DNA of 35,472 bases from Chlamydiota bacterium (lineage in GTDB: Bacteria; Chlamydiota; Chlamydiia; Chlamydiales; Parachlamydiaceae): NCBI GenBank assembly GCA_013287465.1, contig JABDDS010000013.1:1-35472 (forward strand), in the 5' to 3' direction. The stretch's first letter is position 1; each line of letters starts with the position of its first letter. The position numbers and the translations under genes were made by a program. The notes under the pieces are model-generated. The model did no database searches and had not been told where the DNA came from. It saw only the letters and a list, made by a program, of their open reading frames with translations. Below are positions 18,408-27,514 of the stretch, one piece after another.

Positions 18408-19130
18408 GTGGGGATACCGTTGCTATTGATCGCCCTTGTCAGAAAATCCAATGCTCCATTGATAGCAGCGGTGTTTTTGATGCTTGCAATATGCCTTGAC
18501 ACGTTTTTTTTGTTATTGCCTCGTATGCTTGAGATTTCAAAATTTCATTGGAATTGGGAAGGTAAAATCTTAGAGTTTATTTGGCCTTTGGTCGTTGTCT
18601 ATGGGTTTAAATGGTTGACATCGAAAGAGGTCGGGTTGAATTTGCCAGATACAAAGGGATGGTTGTTAGGACTAGGAATGGGCCTGTTTTTTGTGATCTG
18701 GAATTTTTTGGATTTTCTTGTGCAAGAGACCCCTTCCACTGTAACTTCCATTCATGAATTTCCTCTTGAGACACTATTATTCCAATTTTCTATGCCAGGA
18801 TTAGCGGAGGAATTAGTTGTCCGGGGTGTTTACTTAGCTATTCTCAATCACTATTTGGGGCGCCAATGGAAATTATTTGGTGCTTCTTTTGGGTGGGGGG
18901 CTCTTTTGGTCACAGTCGCCTTTATGATGAGTCACGTCCTTGCCTTTTCTCCAAAGGAAAATCAATTGGTATTTAATCCACAGTGGATCGATGTTCAAAC
19001 CATTTTATTATGTTTCTCCCTTGTCTATGTTCGGGAAAAAACTGGTAGCATATGGCCTTGTGTCTTATTTCATAATTTGATAAATGGACTGTCCATGCTT
19101 TTCATTTGGATTAAGCTGTTTTTGGTATAA
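18408..19130 (+). CDS. CPBP-family intramembrane metalloprotease (CAAX protease-like)
   Basis: PGLAEELVVRGVYLAIL (EExxxR), MSHVLAF, FHNLINGL; multiple TM segments. First start-like codon is GTG 18408; frame is open back to a TAA at 18354. Confidence 0.85.
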   Translation: MGIPLLLIALVRKSNAPLIAAVFLMLAICLDTFFLLLPRMLEISKFHWNWEGKILEFIWPLVVVYGFKWLTSKEVGLNLPDTKGWLLGLGMGLFFVIWNFLDFLVQETPSTVTSIHEFPLETLLFQFSMPGLAEELVVRGVYLAILNHYLGRQWKLFGASFGWGALLVTVAFMMSHVLAFSPKENQLVFNPQWIDVQTILLCFSLVYVREKTGSIWPCVLFHNLINGLSMLFIWIKLFLV

Positions 19131-19139
19131 GGCATAATT

Positions 19140-19238
19140 ATGAAAACTCTGAAAGATTTAAAAAACGTCGGTAAGGCAACCATGAAGGACTTGCTTCTTC
19201 ATAAGTGTACATTGGAAACTACATATGTTTATTTGTGA
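19140..19238 (+). pseudogene. Truncated helix-hairpin-helix (TfoX-C/Cdd1-like) fragment
   Basis: MKTLKDLKNVGKATMKDLLLHKCTLETTYVYL*: N-terminal HhH signature followed by early stop. Confidence 0.45.
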
Positions 19239-20178
19239 CAAAGAGAAACAGCAAATCTATGTTGCACACATTGAGGAGCTTAAGGTCTTGAATCGTGATC
19301 GTCGTGAAAGGCGTCAGAATTTAATTCTGCGTGAATGGAATCGACAGATTTGTAAAAAGGACTTTTTATGCTCATTAAGGAACCGTTTGGGTAAGCTTAA
19401 ACCCGTTAGTTCTCCAGAAAATTGCCAAAAAAATTCTTCCAAAATAAATCCGCGGAATCAATTTCAATCTCCCAATTATTTTAGCGAGCATCGTATTGCA
19501 GTGTATACCTGCATTATAGGGGCCTACGACAAGTTCTTAGAGCCAAAGATAAAACCAGATAATATTGATTACTACGCCATAACGGATCAATCTCTTGCAG
19601 TTAATTCTGCGTGGTGTCTTTTTGATGTATCTCACATTAAAAAAAAGCAGCCTTCTCTTAGTGCTATAGAGCAAAATCGTTGGTATAAAATGCACCCCCA
19701 CCTACTGTTTCCAGATTATGAATATTCCATCTATCTGGATGGAAATATAACCCCCATGAGCGATCTCACAGAGCTTATTAATCGTATTGGACCCTATCCT
19801 ATAGCTACCCATTGTCATTATACTCGAAATTGTGTATATCAGGAAGCTAGGGTCGTTCTGCAACTTGGTAAGGATACTCCTGAACATATTGAGAAACATC
19901 TGCTTTTTTTACAGGAACAGGGAATGCCAAAAGATTATGGATTAGCCGATTGCAGTGTGATCGCTAGAAAGCATCATGATACTTTTTGTATCAGTCTTAT
20001 GGAGCAATGGTGGAAAGAATTCTTATTGTATTCCCGTCGAGATCAATTATCTTTCCCTTATGTGCTATTTAAAAATGGCTTGACAATTGCGAATGTAGCT
20101 ACTTTAGGCCCGAATAGAGTTTTTAATGATGCTTTAGATATTACAATGCATACTCAATATGAGTACTTGCCAATATGA
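19225..20178 (+). CDS. Glycosyltransferase-like protein, DUF616/TOD1-type domain
   Basis: AVYTCIIGAYDKFLEPKIKPDNIDYYAITDQ, NRWYKMHPHLLFPDYEYSIYLDGNITPMSD, final region with lysine-rich N-terminus. Confidence 0.7.
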   Translation: MFICDKEKQQIYVAHIEELKVLNRDRRERRQNLILREWNRQICKKDFLCSLRNRLGKLKPVSSPENCQKNSSKINPRNQFQSPNYFSEHRIAVYTCIIGAYDKFLEPKIKPDNIDYYAITDQSLAVNSAWCLFDVSHIKKKQPSLSAIEQNRWYKMHPHLLFPDYEYSIYLDGNITPMSDLTELINRIGPYPIATHCHYTRNCVYQEARVVLQLGKDTPEHIEKHLLFLQEQGMPKDYGLADCSVIARKHHDTFCISLMEQWWKEFLLYSRRDQLSFPYVLFKNGLTIANVATLGPNRVFNDALDITMHTQYEYLPI

Positions 20179-21128
20179 TATACGATTTGGCTGTACTTAG
20201 TTATGCTAAGAACTACCTTCCGATTTTTACGGAATTAGAAGGCAAGCATAATATCCATTTGATCTCGCCACCCTGGAGCGATCAAAAAAAGTTGCTCCAC
20301 TTTCTATTGCAAATGGAATTTGCATATAAAAATGGAATGCGACTATTGGGAGAAAATGTCATTTCGGCAGATGCGTCGGTGTGTTATCTTTTTTTTCGAG
20401 ATTGGTATCCTCTGTTTGCCAATGGCTATGTAAAAAGACTAAAGGAGCTGAATCCCCATACTAAAGCTTGTTGGTTTTTTTCGGATCTAGTTGATAGTTA
20501 TCCTGGAATCAATATAGAACATATGCAGGGTGAATTCGACTTGATTTTGAGTTTTGATCCAGAGGATGCAGAACGGTATAATTTTGTGCATTGCCCACTC
20601 CCTTATTCTGCCTTACCGCAAGGAGAACGATGGCAAAAGGAGAAGGCACGCAACGATATTTTTTTTATAGGGGCTGCCAAGCAGCGGTTGAATATGATCT
20701 TGGCTGTTTACGAACGGCTGCGAAATGCTGATTTAAATTGCGATTTTCATATTGTTGGGGTGCCTTTGCGGGAACAACGTTATGCGGATGAAATCAATTA
20801 CTGCACTTTTTTACCCTACATCGACTGTTTGCATATGGCTTTGCATTCTCGATGCATCCTCGAGCTTTTGCAAAATCCCACTCATCATGGCTTTACAGCT
20901 CGTACAGGCGAAGCCCTTGTGTATGGCAGAAAACTTTTATCCAATAACACACATCTGATTTCTGCCCCCTTTTATGATCAAAGGCAAATCGAGATATTTA
21001 CTTCTCCTGACGAAATAAACATCAATTTTATTATGAATGAGTGGCAACCCACATGTCAGCCAGTTATATTTTCTCCTTGTCATACTCTGAAATTGATAGA
21101 AGAACGACTAAACATTAGTTTCGGGTAG
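20175..21128 (+). CDS. Glycosyltransferase (CgeB/DUF3880-like)
   Basis: LILSFDPEDAERYNFVHCPLPYS, DIFFIGAAKQRLNMILAVYERLR, RCILELLQNPTHHGFTARTGEALVYGRKLLSNN. Confidence 0.65.
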   Translation: MIYDLAVLSYAKNYLPIFTELEGKHNIHLISPPWSDQKKLLHFLLQMEFAYKNGMRLLGENVISADASVCYLFFRDWYPLFANGYVKRLKELNPHTKACWFFSDLVDSYPGINIEHMQGEFDLILSFDPEDAERYNFVHCPLPYSALPQGERWQKEKARNDIFFIGAAKQRLNMILAVYERLRNADLNCDFHIVGVPLREQRYADEINYCTFLPYIDCLHMALHSRCILELLQNPTHHGFTARTGEALVYGRKLLSNNTHLISAPFYDQRQIEIFTSPDEININFIMNEWQPTCQPVIFSPCHTLKLIEERLNISFG

Positions 21129-21837
21129 TTTTGCTCCGCTCCTTAAGCCGCATTCGAAGAATATCCGCATAATCTTTTTTTTCCTGTTCTCGTCGTAGGC
21201 GACCAGTGTTAGTCATATGCAGCCGCCGATCAGCAGTAATCCATTGAATCCGCGTAGTTTTTATACCGCGGTCATACATGCGTGCCAGCCATTCTACCGC
21301 TTCGCCCGTCTCACGCGTTTCATCAAAAAGACCCACGAGATTTATCGTTTTTTCCCGGACCAACATGCAACCGGTTAGCAAGCCATAATATGGTTCTTCT
21401 CGTGGTCTAAGACGAGCCTGTTCTTCTTCAGGGAGTTCTAAAGAAATAAAATCTTGGGCCATGGCAAATACCGCTCCAACTTCTGAATCAGCTGTCAGAA
21501 TTTCCGTTAAGAGTGCTAATGCCCCTGGCCTCAATCGATCGTCTCCATCCAGAAATAAAATATATTGCCCATGAGCATGATGCAGTCCAAAGTTACGAGA
21601 AGAAGAGACTCCACCGTTCTTTTTTTTTATCACTGTTGCGCCAGCAGTCTCTGCTATATTGGCCGTGTCGTCTGTTGATCCATCGTCTATAACAATTATT
21701 TCGACATCAAATCCTAAAACAACTTGTGCCAATGCACTATGGACAGTTTCTTTAATGAATAAAGAAGAATTGTAGGCGGGAATTATTACAGAAATTAAAC
21801 ACTGATTATTCGCTGAGGAAATCATTTGCTGCTCCAA
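21115..21837 (-). CDS. Family 2 glycosyltransferase
   Basis: ISVIIPAYNSSLFIKETVHSALAQ, EIIVIDDGSTDDTA, VSSSRNFGLHHAHGQYILFLDGDDRL. Confidence 0.93.
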   Translation of the reverse strand: MEQQMISSANNQCLISVIIPAYNSSLFIKETVHSALAQVVLGFDVEIIVIDDGSTDDTANIAETAGATVIKKKNGGVSSSRNFGLHHAHGQYILFLDGDDRLRPGALALLTEILTADSEVGAVFAMAQDFISLELPEEEQARLRPREEPYYGLLTGCMLVREKTINLVGLFDETRETGEAVEWLARMYDRGIKTTRIQWITADRRLHMTNTGRLRREQEKKDYADILRMRLKERSKTTRN

Positions 21838-22267
21838 ATAAGATAGGCCATCCGTGATCGTTATTTACATCATGAATGGGATCGGCAAGCAAGATTTCTT
21901 GAATTTCAGCAAATTCTTCGACTTCAAAGACAAATCCTTCTGTTGCTATGCTCTGATCAAAACTTTGCATCATTTTATTACCTTCGACTGTCGTTTCTGG
22001 AATTAATAATCCGAAATTTTGCAGTCGAGTAATAAAATTGACAAAGATATCTTCTATTTCTAATGGGCAACCGGACAGGTGTCGTAGCTCTTTTAGAACT
22101 GAAGCAGGGGAGACCCCTTTTACAAGTTGATTGAAAATTGCCGATCCAAAAGTATTGATGCCATAATAGACACCAGTAGTCGAATTGATGATGATCGCCA
22201 ATCCGTCTGAATAATCGTAAAAAAATTGTAATTCGTCAATACGATATCTTTTTTCCATATCATTCAT
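21806..22267 (-). CDS. PqqD-like protein (HPr-rel-A system type)
   Basis: DGLAIIINSTTGVYYGINTFGSAIFNQLVKGVSPASVLKEL: PqqD-type winged-helix layout, next to an HprK-related kinase gene. Confidence 0.7.
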   Translation of the reverse strand: MNDMEKRYRIDELQFFYDYSDGLAIIINSTTGVYYGINTFGSAIFNQLVKGVSPASVLKELRHLSGCPLEIEDIFVNFITRLQNFGLLIPETTVEGNKMMQSFDQSIATEGFVFEVEEFAEIQEILLADPIHDVNNDHGWPILFGAANDFLSE

Positions 22268-22281
22268 AGTTTTTTTCCTTT

Positions 22282-23331
22282 TTATTTTACTTTATTAAGA
22301 ATAAGTTTTTTTAGAAATTTTGCGTTGCGTTCGATGTCAGAGCTTAAGGTTAGTTGATAACAGGGTAAATCTTTTAGAAAATCAAGGATATTGCGAATAT
22401 GCTTTGGATCTTTGCGGTCATTCACTTGTGTGATCGTCGACCAAATGAGATGAGTGAGAATTCTTCCCGCTGGTATCATCGTAAAAGAAGGCTTTTTTTC
22501 TTCCGGTGCCAAAACTGGAAAAATTAAAGCCTTTATAGTAAGACCAAAGCAAAACTGATGACCATAGGCAGAAATATCAAAAACATGCTTTGAATTGTCC
22601 TTTAACCACCGTTTGTTTAAGCATAATCCTGGCATTTGTATCAAACTGGACTCGTGCAAACTGGCTATTGAATATACAGGCCAAGCCCGAGTTATGTTTT
22701 CATTTCTTGTTAGCATGAAGTGGTCGTCGGCTACATATTGGCAGTTTTGTAGAAGGGATGAGATTGCGAGTGTTGATTTACCATGCCCAGTTCCTCCACA
22801 GATAAGTACTCCCTTATTTTCATAGCCCAAAGCAGCTCCATGCAGCATAAATCGTCCTTTCTGCTTAGCCAAATTATATAAAAGTTGGTATATCAAATAC
22901 CCAAGATTAGTTATGGATTCGTGACTGCAGTCCTGCAGACAAAAATAACTAGTATCGTTGTTTTTATCAAATCCATATAAACGACCTTTATCTTCATTGA
23001 TTATTAGTGTTTGGACATTATCTTTCACTATATGAATTTGCCGTTCTAGGTGGTTTAAACGCAGGCAAGCAGCGATATCTCCCTGCCATAAGCGGAATAC
23101 AGCGTCGGGTTCATTAGTATCATTCGTAAAGCAACAGGCCAATTGAATATCTATATAATGAAGCAGAGTTGGGTTACGGCATTCCAGTTTCACTAATAAA
23201 CCAGCTATACGGAGCCAACGTGTTTCTAAAGGTCCTAAAGCAGTATGAAACAGAGAGTCTAAATGCTTCCAAAAACGTTGAAAATTTAATTCCATAATTT
23301 GATTCGAAAGAGCGTTATTAACATCAGTCAT
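22282..23331 (-). CDS. HprK-related kinase (HPr-rel-A type)
   Basis: GVLICGGTGHGKSTLAISSLL Walker A, QYVADDHFML. Start moved to ATG 23331 (MTDVNNALSNQIMEL). Confidence 0.75.
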   Translation of the reverse strand: MTDVNNALSNQIMELNFQRFWKHLDSLFHTALGPLETRWLRIAGLLVKLECRNPTLLHYIDIQLACCFTNDTNEPDAVFRLWQGDIAACLRLNHLERQIHIVKDNVQTLIINEDKGRLYGFDKNNDTSYFCLQDCSHESITNLGYLIYQLLYNLAKQKGRFMLHGAALGYENKGVLICGGTGHGKSTLAISSLLQNCQYVADDHFMLTRNENITRAWPVYSIASLHESSLIQMPGLCLNKRWLKDNSKHVFDISAYGHQFCFGLTIKALIFPVLAPEEKKPSFTMIPAGRILTHLIWSTITQVNDRKDPKHIRNILDFLKDLPCYQLTLSSDIERNAKFLKKLILNKVK

Positions 23332-24523
23332 TAGTTTTAATCCAATTATGTAGCTTTGATAGCAGCCACGATATGACTTCACGAAAATTTTTTGCTTCAC
23401 AGTGTAGCAAAATAAATTCCCAAATAGTATGCACTTTCCCGTGATGACGAAGCATGCGGTATTTTTCTATCACGTGAAAGGGTAATAGGAAAAAAGATTT
23501 CAATTTTTTGCCTTCCGATCGCAACTTGTGTCGTCGAAGAGCTTCCGAACGCCATCTTAAATTGACGATAACATTCTTTTCCATCTCACTGTTATGTTTA
23601 GGGCATTGGAAGCTATAATTATCAACTATTATTTTTTGGGGTACATATTGTGGAAGATAGTCTGCCAATATGGATAACATAGGTTTTACGGCATCATGAA
23701 TAAAATATTTTTTTGCGTTTTTGACCACATGTTTCCAATCGAATTGAGAAGTAGAGCAAAGTACCATACCACAGTCGTAGATCCATTTAAAACGCCTTCG
23801 ATTTTCTTTTGGCACACAGCAAAGATTAAAGAACTCGTTTTCAAGTAAATGTAAAATCAAATTTTCTGGGGATGGTATCCACACTTCGGTACCAAAGAAC
23901 TGTATTAATTTTGCACCATCTGTCAGTTCCTCTTCTATACTGCGTTTATAGCTAGTCTTGAACAAGCAATGATGAATATCTATACGGCCGCTAGTTCCAT
24001 CAGTCTCTAGTTGCTTCATATCTACAGAATGAAAGGCATTACTGAAGTCATAATACCCCTGACTGCTAGCTATTTTTATCGTTTCATTAAGCCGTTCTTC
24101 TGGCACAGCAAAATCAACATCCACTAAGCAACGGCTGGTATAGGGGTCGTAGTAAGCCTTTATGGCGGATCCTTTGAGTAGCAGCATTGGGATGTTAGCC
24201 TGGTTAAGAATTGTTCCCAGGCGTCCAAAAGAGGAAAATAAAGCCGCATTTTTAAATAGATAGAAGCGAGCCACGCCACGGACACGAGGTATAATGGTAG
24301 ATGGCACCCCCAGACTTCCGTGACGGTGACAAAGATGCGCTAACATCAAATTGAATTCCATCGGCTCTTTTTCAATATTTAAATCTTTGAAAAAGACAGC
24401 TTTGTCGTTGGGCGTTACGTGGACTGCGAACATCATCTGCAAAAGTTGTTGATCCTTTTGTTTCAGTTGCATTCGCGAATGTAATTCATCCTTAGGAGGA
24501 AATAGCAAATTCTTTTTTATCAT
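23324..24523 (-). CDS. Nucleotidyltransferase family protein (NTP_transf_5-like)
   Basis: IPMLLLKGSAIKAYYDPYTSRCLVDVDFAVPEE, RIDIHHCLF. Start likely ATG 24523 (MIKKNLLFPPKDEL). Confidence 0.75.
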   Translation of the reverse strand: MIKKNLLFPPKDELHSRMQLKQKDQQLLQMMFAVHVTPNDKAVFFKDLNIEKEPMEFNLMLAHLCHRHGSLGVPSTIIPRVRGVARFYLFKNAALFSSFGRLGTILNQANIPMLLLKGSAIKAYYDPYTSRCLVDVDFAVPEERLNETIKIASSQGYYDFSNAFHSVDMKQLETDGTSGRIDIHHCLFKTSYKRSIEEELTDGAKLIQFFGTEVWIPSPENLILHLLENEFFNLCCVPKENRRRFKWIYDCGMVLCSTSQFDWKHVVKNAKKYFIHDAVKPMLSILADYLPQYVPQKIIVDNYSFQCPKHNSEMEKNVIVNLRWRSEALRRHKLRSEGKKLKSFFLLPFHVIEKYRMLRHHGKVHTIWEFILLHCEAKNFREVISWLLSKLHNWIKTND

Positions 24524-24674
24524 GAATATCACTTTTATTTCGCCCGAATATGATTTATAAAGTAATTTTATGCAATGGGAAAACAACCGATTTGGTATAA
24601 TCCCGGAGCGAACCGAGTCGAAGTCCGATCCATGCTTCTGGAAAGGGGCTTGGCAGACATATTAAGGGGGGATA

Positions 24675-25475
24675 ATGCCGCTAGCTAAGATTAATGGACA
24701 GGAAATTTACTTTGAAGATTCTGGAGGAAAAGGACCGGCTCTTGTCTTTATGCATGGATTTCTCATGGATCAATCTCTTTTTGATTTCCAGGTAAAGATG
24801 TTATCTCCCGATTACAGATGCATTCGTTGGGATGCTAGGTGTTTTGGACGCACCAAGTGGGATGGACGTCCATTTAACCTTTATGATTCTGTTAAAGACT
24901 GTTTTGGTCTGATGGATTTTTTACAGATCGATTCTGCTATTTTAGTAGGGATGTCCCAAGGGGGATATTGTGCATTACGAGCAGCTCTAACACAACCTAA
25001 AAGAGTTAAAGCGTTAGTGCTTATGAGTACACAATCGGGTGTCGACCCAGACCAGTTGAAAGCAGCTTTTCGTGAAACAAGGGATTCTTGGATGCAATCA
25101 GGACCGACTGATCCATTGATAGAAGGTTTAGCAACAGTGCTTTTAGGTCCAAAAGGAGATCCAGGAATGGAAACGCATTGGAATAATTGGTTACCTAAAT
25201 GGAAAAAAATCCCTGCTATTAACATTTTTCATGCGATGAACAACTTACTAGAAAGAGATGAAATCACTCACCGTGTACAAGAAATTCATTGTCCAGTTCT
25301 AGTCACCCATGGCGCTGATGACCATTGCCTTCCAGTTACCCTAGCAGAAGAGTTAAGCAAAAAATTGCTCAATTGCCGAGGTCTTGTGATTTCTCCCGGT
25401 GCTCATGCAGTCAATATGACTCATCCGGAGAATATTAATCCTGGACTAAAACAATTTTTAGATAATTTAGCCTAA
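24675..25475 (+). CDS. Alpha/beta hydrolase
   Basis: LVFMHGFLMDQSLF, ILVGMSQGGYCALRAAL, VLVTHGADDHCLP, SPGAHAVNMTHPENIN. Confidence 0.92.
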   Translation: MPLAKINGQEIYFEDSGGKGPALVFMHGFLMDQSLFDFQVKMLSPDYRCIRWDARCFGRTKWDGRPFNLYDSVKDCFGLMDFLQIDSAILVGMSQGGYCALRAALTQPKRVKALVLMSTQSGVDPDQLKAAFRETRDSWMQSGPTDPLIEGLATVLLGPKGDPGMETHWNNWLPKWKKIPAINIFHAMNNLLERDEITHRVQEIHCPVLVTHGADDHCLPVTLAEELSKKLLNCRGLVISPGAHAVNMTHPENINPGLKQFLDNLA

Positions 25476-25717
25476 ATGTTTAAGAAAAAAATATTTTCCC
25501 GTTTTTGTTTCTTTTCTTAGTTGTTCTGTCTATAAATCAACTGAGAGGCGTAGAAAACAAAACACCGCAAGTGTCACTTCGGCATCTCCTTCAGGTGGAG
25601 GAGGGGATGCATTGAGAGAGAGATCTGAAAAGTCCAGGAATTAGGAGCAAGAAGACTTTTTTAAATAATTCCCATTTACCCTCGTAAATTATCTCACTCC
25701 TAGTTGCTGGAAAAAAG

Positions 25718-25746
25718 TTGAAAAAATAGGTAATTAGTGGTACACT
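25718..25746 (+). promoter_or_regulatory. Candidate sigma70-type promoter
   Basis: TTGAAA, 17-nt spacer, TACACT upstream of the lipase-like ORF at 25789. Confidence 0.4.
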
Positions 25747-25788
25747 GGCGGGTCATAGGTTATTTACATTAAATTTATAGGTGATTGT

Positions 25789-26829
25789 ATGTGCCGTAGT
25801 CATAGCGTTTCTAATCAGGGTGGAGTCTGCCAAAGTAGTGAGATTACGATTAGTAGTAATGAGGCGACAGCTCCTTCTATTTTTGAACGAATCACTGATA
25901 TTTATCTAACAGCTGTTCAAGATTTTAGCCAATTTCTTTTTAGAAATGGATGGAAGACTTGCGCATTAGCAATTCCTTCTCTTTTTGGGGAATTAGGAGA
26001 ATCTATTCTTTCCGCTGTAAGACGCATTTTTGGATGGGAAACTACTTTGACGAAGTGTTATGGTTTTTACAATGCTGCCGATCCTGCTAGCCTTGATTGC
26101 CTTTTATCTACACTTAAGGATGACCCTGGGGAAAAGGAGCGAATCCCTGTGCTGTTGTTTCATGGGTTATTTAGCACTCCCGACATTTGGATGCCTTGGG
26201 CGATGGAGCTCGAAAAAGCTGAGAAAAGCAAAAAAATAGGTCCGTTGATTACGCTACAGTTGCCAAATGACCTTCAAGAGCGTATGAAAGTTGTCTATAA
26301 AGCCATTGACGATGTCGCTGAAATCTATCGGCAAGCAGGGAGGGAACAACCCTTTCAAGTCGATCTCGTTGGACATTCCTTAGGTGGGTATGCCGGACAT
26401 TTAGCCGCATTTCTTCCAGATCAAATTACACTTAAGGATGAGAAAGGGGTCAGAAGACGATGGCATAATGTTGGCCCTTCTAGTCGAAACGAGACGGTGA
26501 GAAAAGTCGTTTCTGTTGCCGGCCCCACATGGCTATGTTGCACAGGGCAGCACGATGAAACAACAGTCCTTCCTCCAGAGCGTGAAGATATTTATCCAAA
26601 AAATGTGTTCACAACGAAAAAGATCGAAGGATCGTTTACACCAGATCAAATTGCGACGATTCGCAGTACCCATCAAGGCATTTACGACATCGTTGGTTCC
26701 TACGATGCCATTTCTTCGACGGTATCCCCATTGCCGGAGGAACAGGTTTATCAGTTTAAATTGGGACACGTTGGATTAGCCACTGATCCAAGGGTATGCC
26801 AAATTGCAATTTCTATCTTAGCCGCTTAA
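25789..26829 (+). CDS. Lipase-like alpha/beta hydrolase
   Basis: PVLLFHGLFSTPDIWMPWA, FQVDLVGHSLGGYAGHLAAF nucleophile elbow. Confidence 0.75.
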   Translation: MCRSHSVSNQGGVCQSSEITISSNEATAPSIFERITDIYLTAVQDFSQFLFRNGWKTCALAIPSLFGELGESILSAVRRIFGWETTLTKCYGFYNAADPASLDCLLSTLKDDPGEKERIPVLLFHGLFSTPDIWMPWAMELEKAEKSKKIGPLITLQLPNDLQERMKVVYKAIDDVAEIYRQAGREQPFQVDLVGHSLGGYAGHLAAFLPDQITLKDEKGVRRRWHNVGPSSRNETVRKVVSVAGPTWLCCTGQHDETTVLPPEREDIYPKNVFTTKKIEGSFTPDQIATIRSTHQGIYDIVGSYDAISSTVSPLPEEQVYQFKLGHVGLATDPRVCQIAISILAA

Positions 26830-26846
26830 CATTTATAGGTGATCTC

Positions 26847-27284
26847 GTGAGTATTGTAGAACAAATTAATGATGGCATCAAAGAATCGATGAGAAGTAAA
26901 GATTCAGTCCGACTGAATGTTTTGCGGATGTTAAAATCGAAAATATTGGCAGTTGATGCTCGAGGAAATATCCCCGATCCTGAAGTGATTAAACTGTTTA
27001 AAACTTATCTAGGAAATTTAAAAGAGGCTTTGGATCAGTTTAAAGCGGTTAATAGTGTGGAAAATGTTGAAAAACTGGAAAGAGAAATTGTCATTGTCCA
27101 AGAGTTTTTACCTCAGGCGCTCAGCCACGAGGAAATGGAAAAGATTGTCAAGCAAGCTATTGTTGATTCTGAAGCTAAAACAAAAAAAGACCTTGGCATC
27201 GTCATGAAGAAAATTATGCAGATGAATAGTTCTATCGATGGAAAGGCAGCCAAAGACTTGGCGGCTCAACTATTGCCCGATTAG
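26847..27284 (+). CDS. GatB/YqeY-domain protein
   Basis: INDGIKESMRSKDSVRLNVLRMLKSKI, LEREIVIVQEFLPQALS, KDLGIVMKKIM. Start likely GTG 26847. Confidence 0.85.
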   Translation: MSIVEQINDGIKESMRSKDSVRLNVLRMLKSKILAVDARGNIPDPEVIKLFKTYLGNLKEALDQFKAVNSVENVEKLEREIVIVQEFLPQALSHEEMEKIVKQAIVDSEAKTKKDLGIVMKKIMQMNSSIDGKAAKDLAAQLLPD

Positions 27285-27361
27285 AAAAAATAGTGCTTGT
27301 AAATTAAATATATAAAACGTTAAGAAGAAAATGGATTCTATATTTTTTTTGGAGGTATCTC

Positions 27362-27511
27362 ATGGCGTTTACAAGAAATATTGGCATGCTCTTATTGGCG
27401 ATCTACCTAATTTTAGTCGGTCTTATTACACTTGCAGCTGTTGCTATTCCTGGAATTGTACTTGGCATTCTCGCTCTCGTTTCAGGTATCTTTATTTTAA
27501 TTGGTAGATAA
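27362..27511 (+). CDS. 49-aa small hydrophobic membrane protein
   Basis: MAFTRNIGMLLLAIYLILVGLITLAAVAIPGIVLGILALVSGIFILIGR*, preceded by GGAGG; too short for the supplied ORF track. Confidence 0.75.
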   Translation: MAFTRNIGMLLLAIYLILVGLITLAAVAIPGIVLGILALVSGIFILIGR

Positions 27512-27514
27512 TAA

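Noticed and set aside
22282-24523. Lasso peptide or classical RiPP cluster
   Set aside because: PqqD-like and HprK-like proteins are present, but no transglutaminase-like B protein, asparagine-synthetase-like cyclase, radical SAM enzyme or precursor was found.
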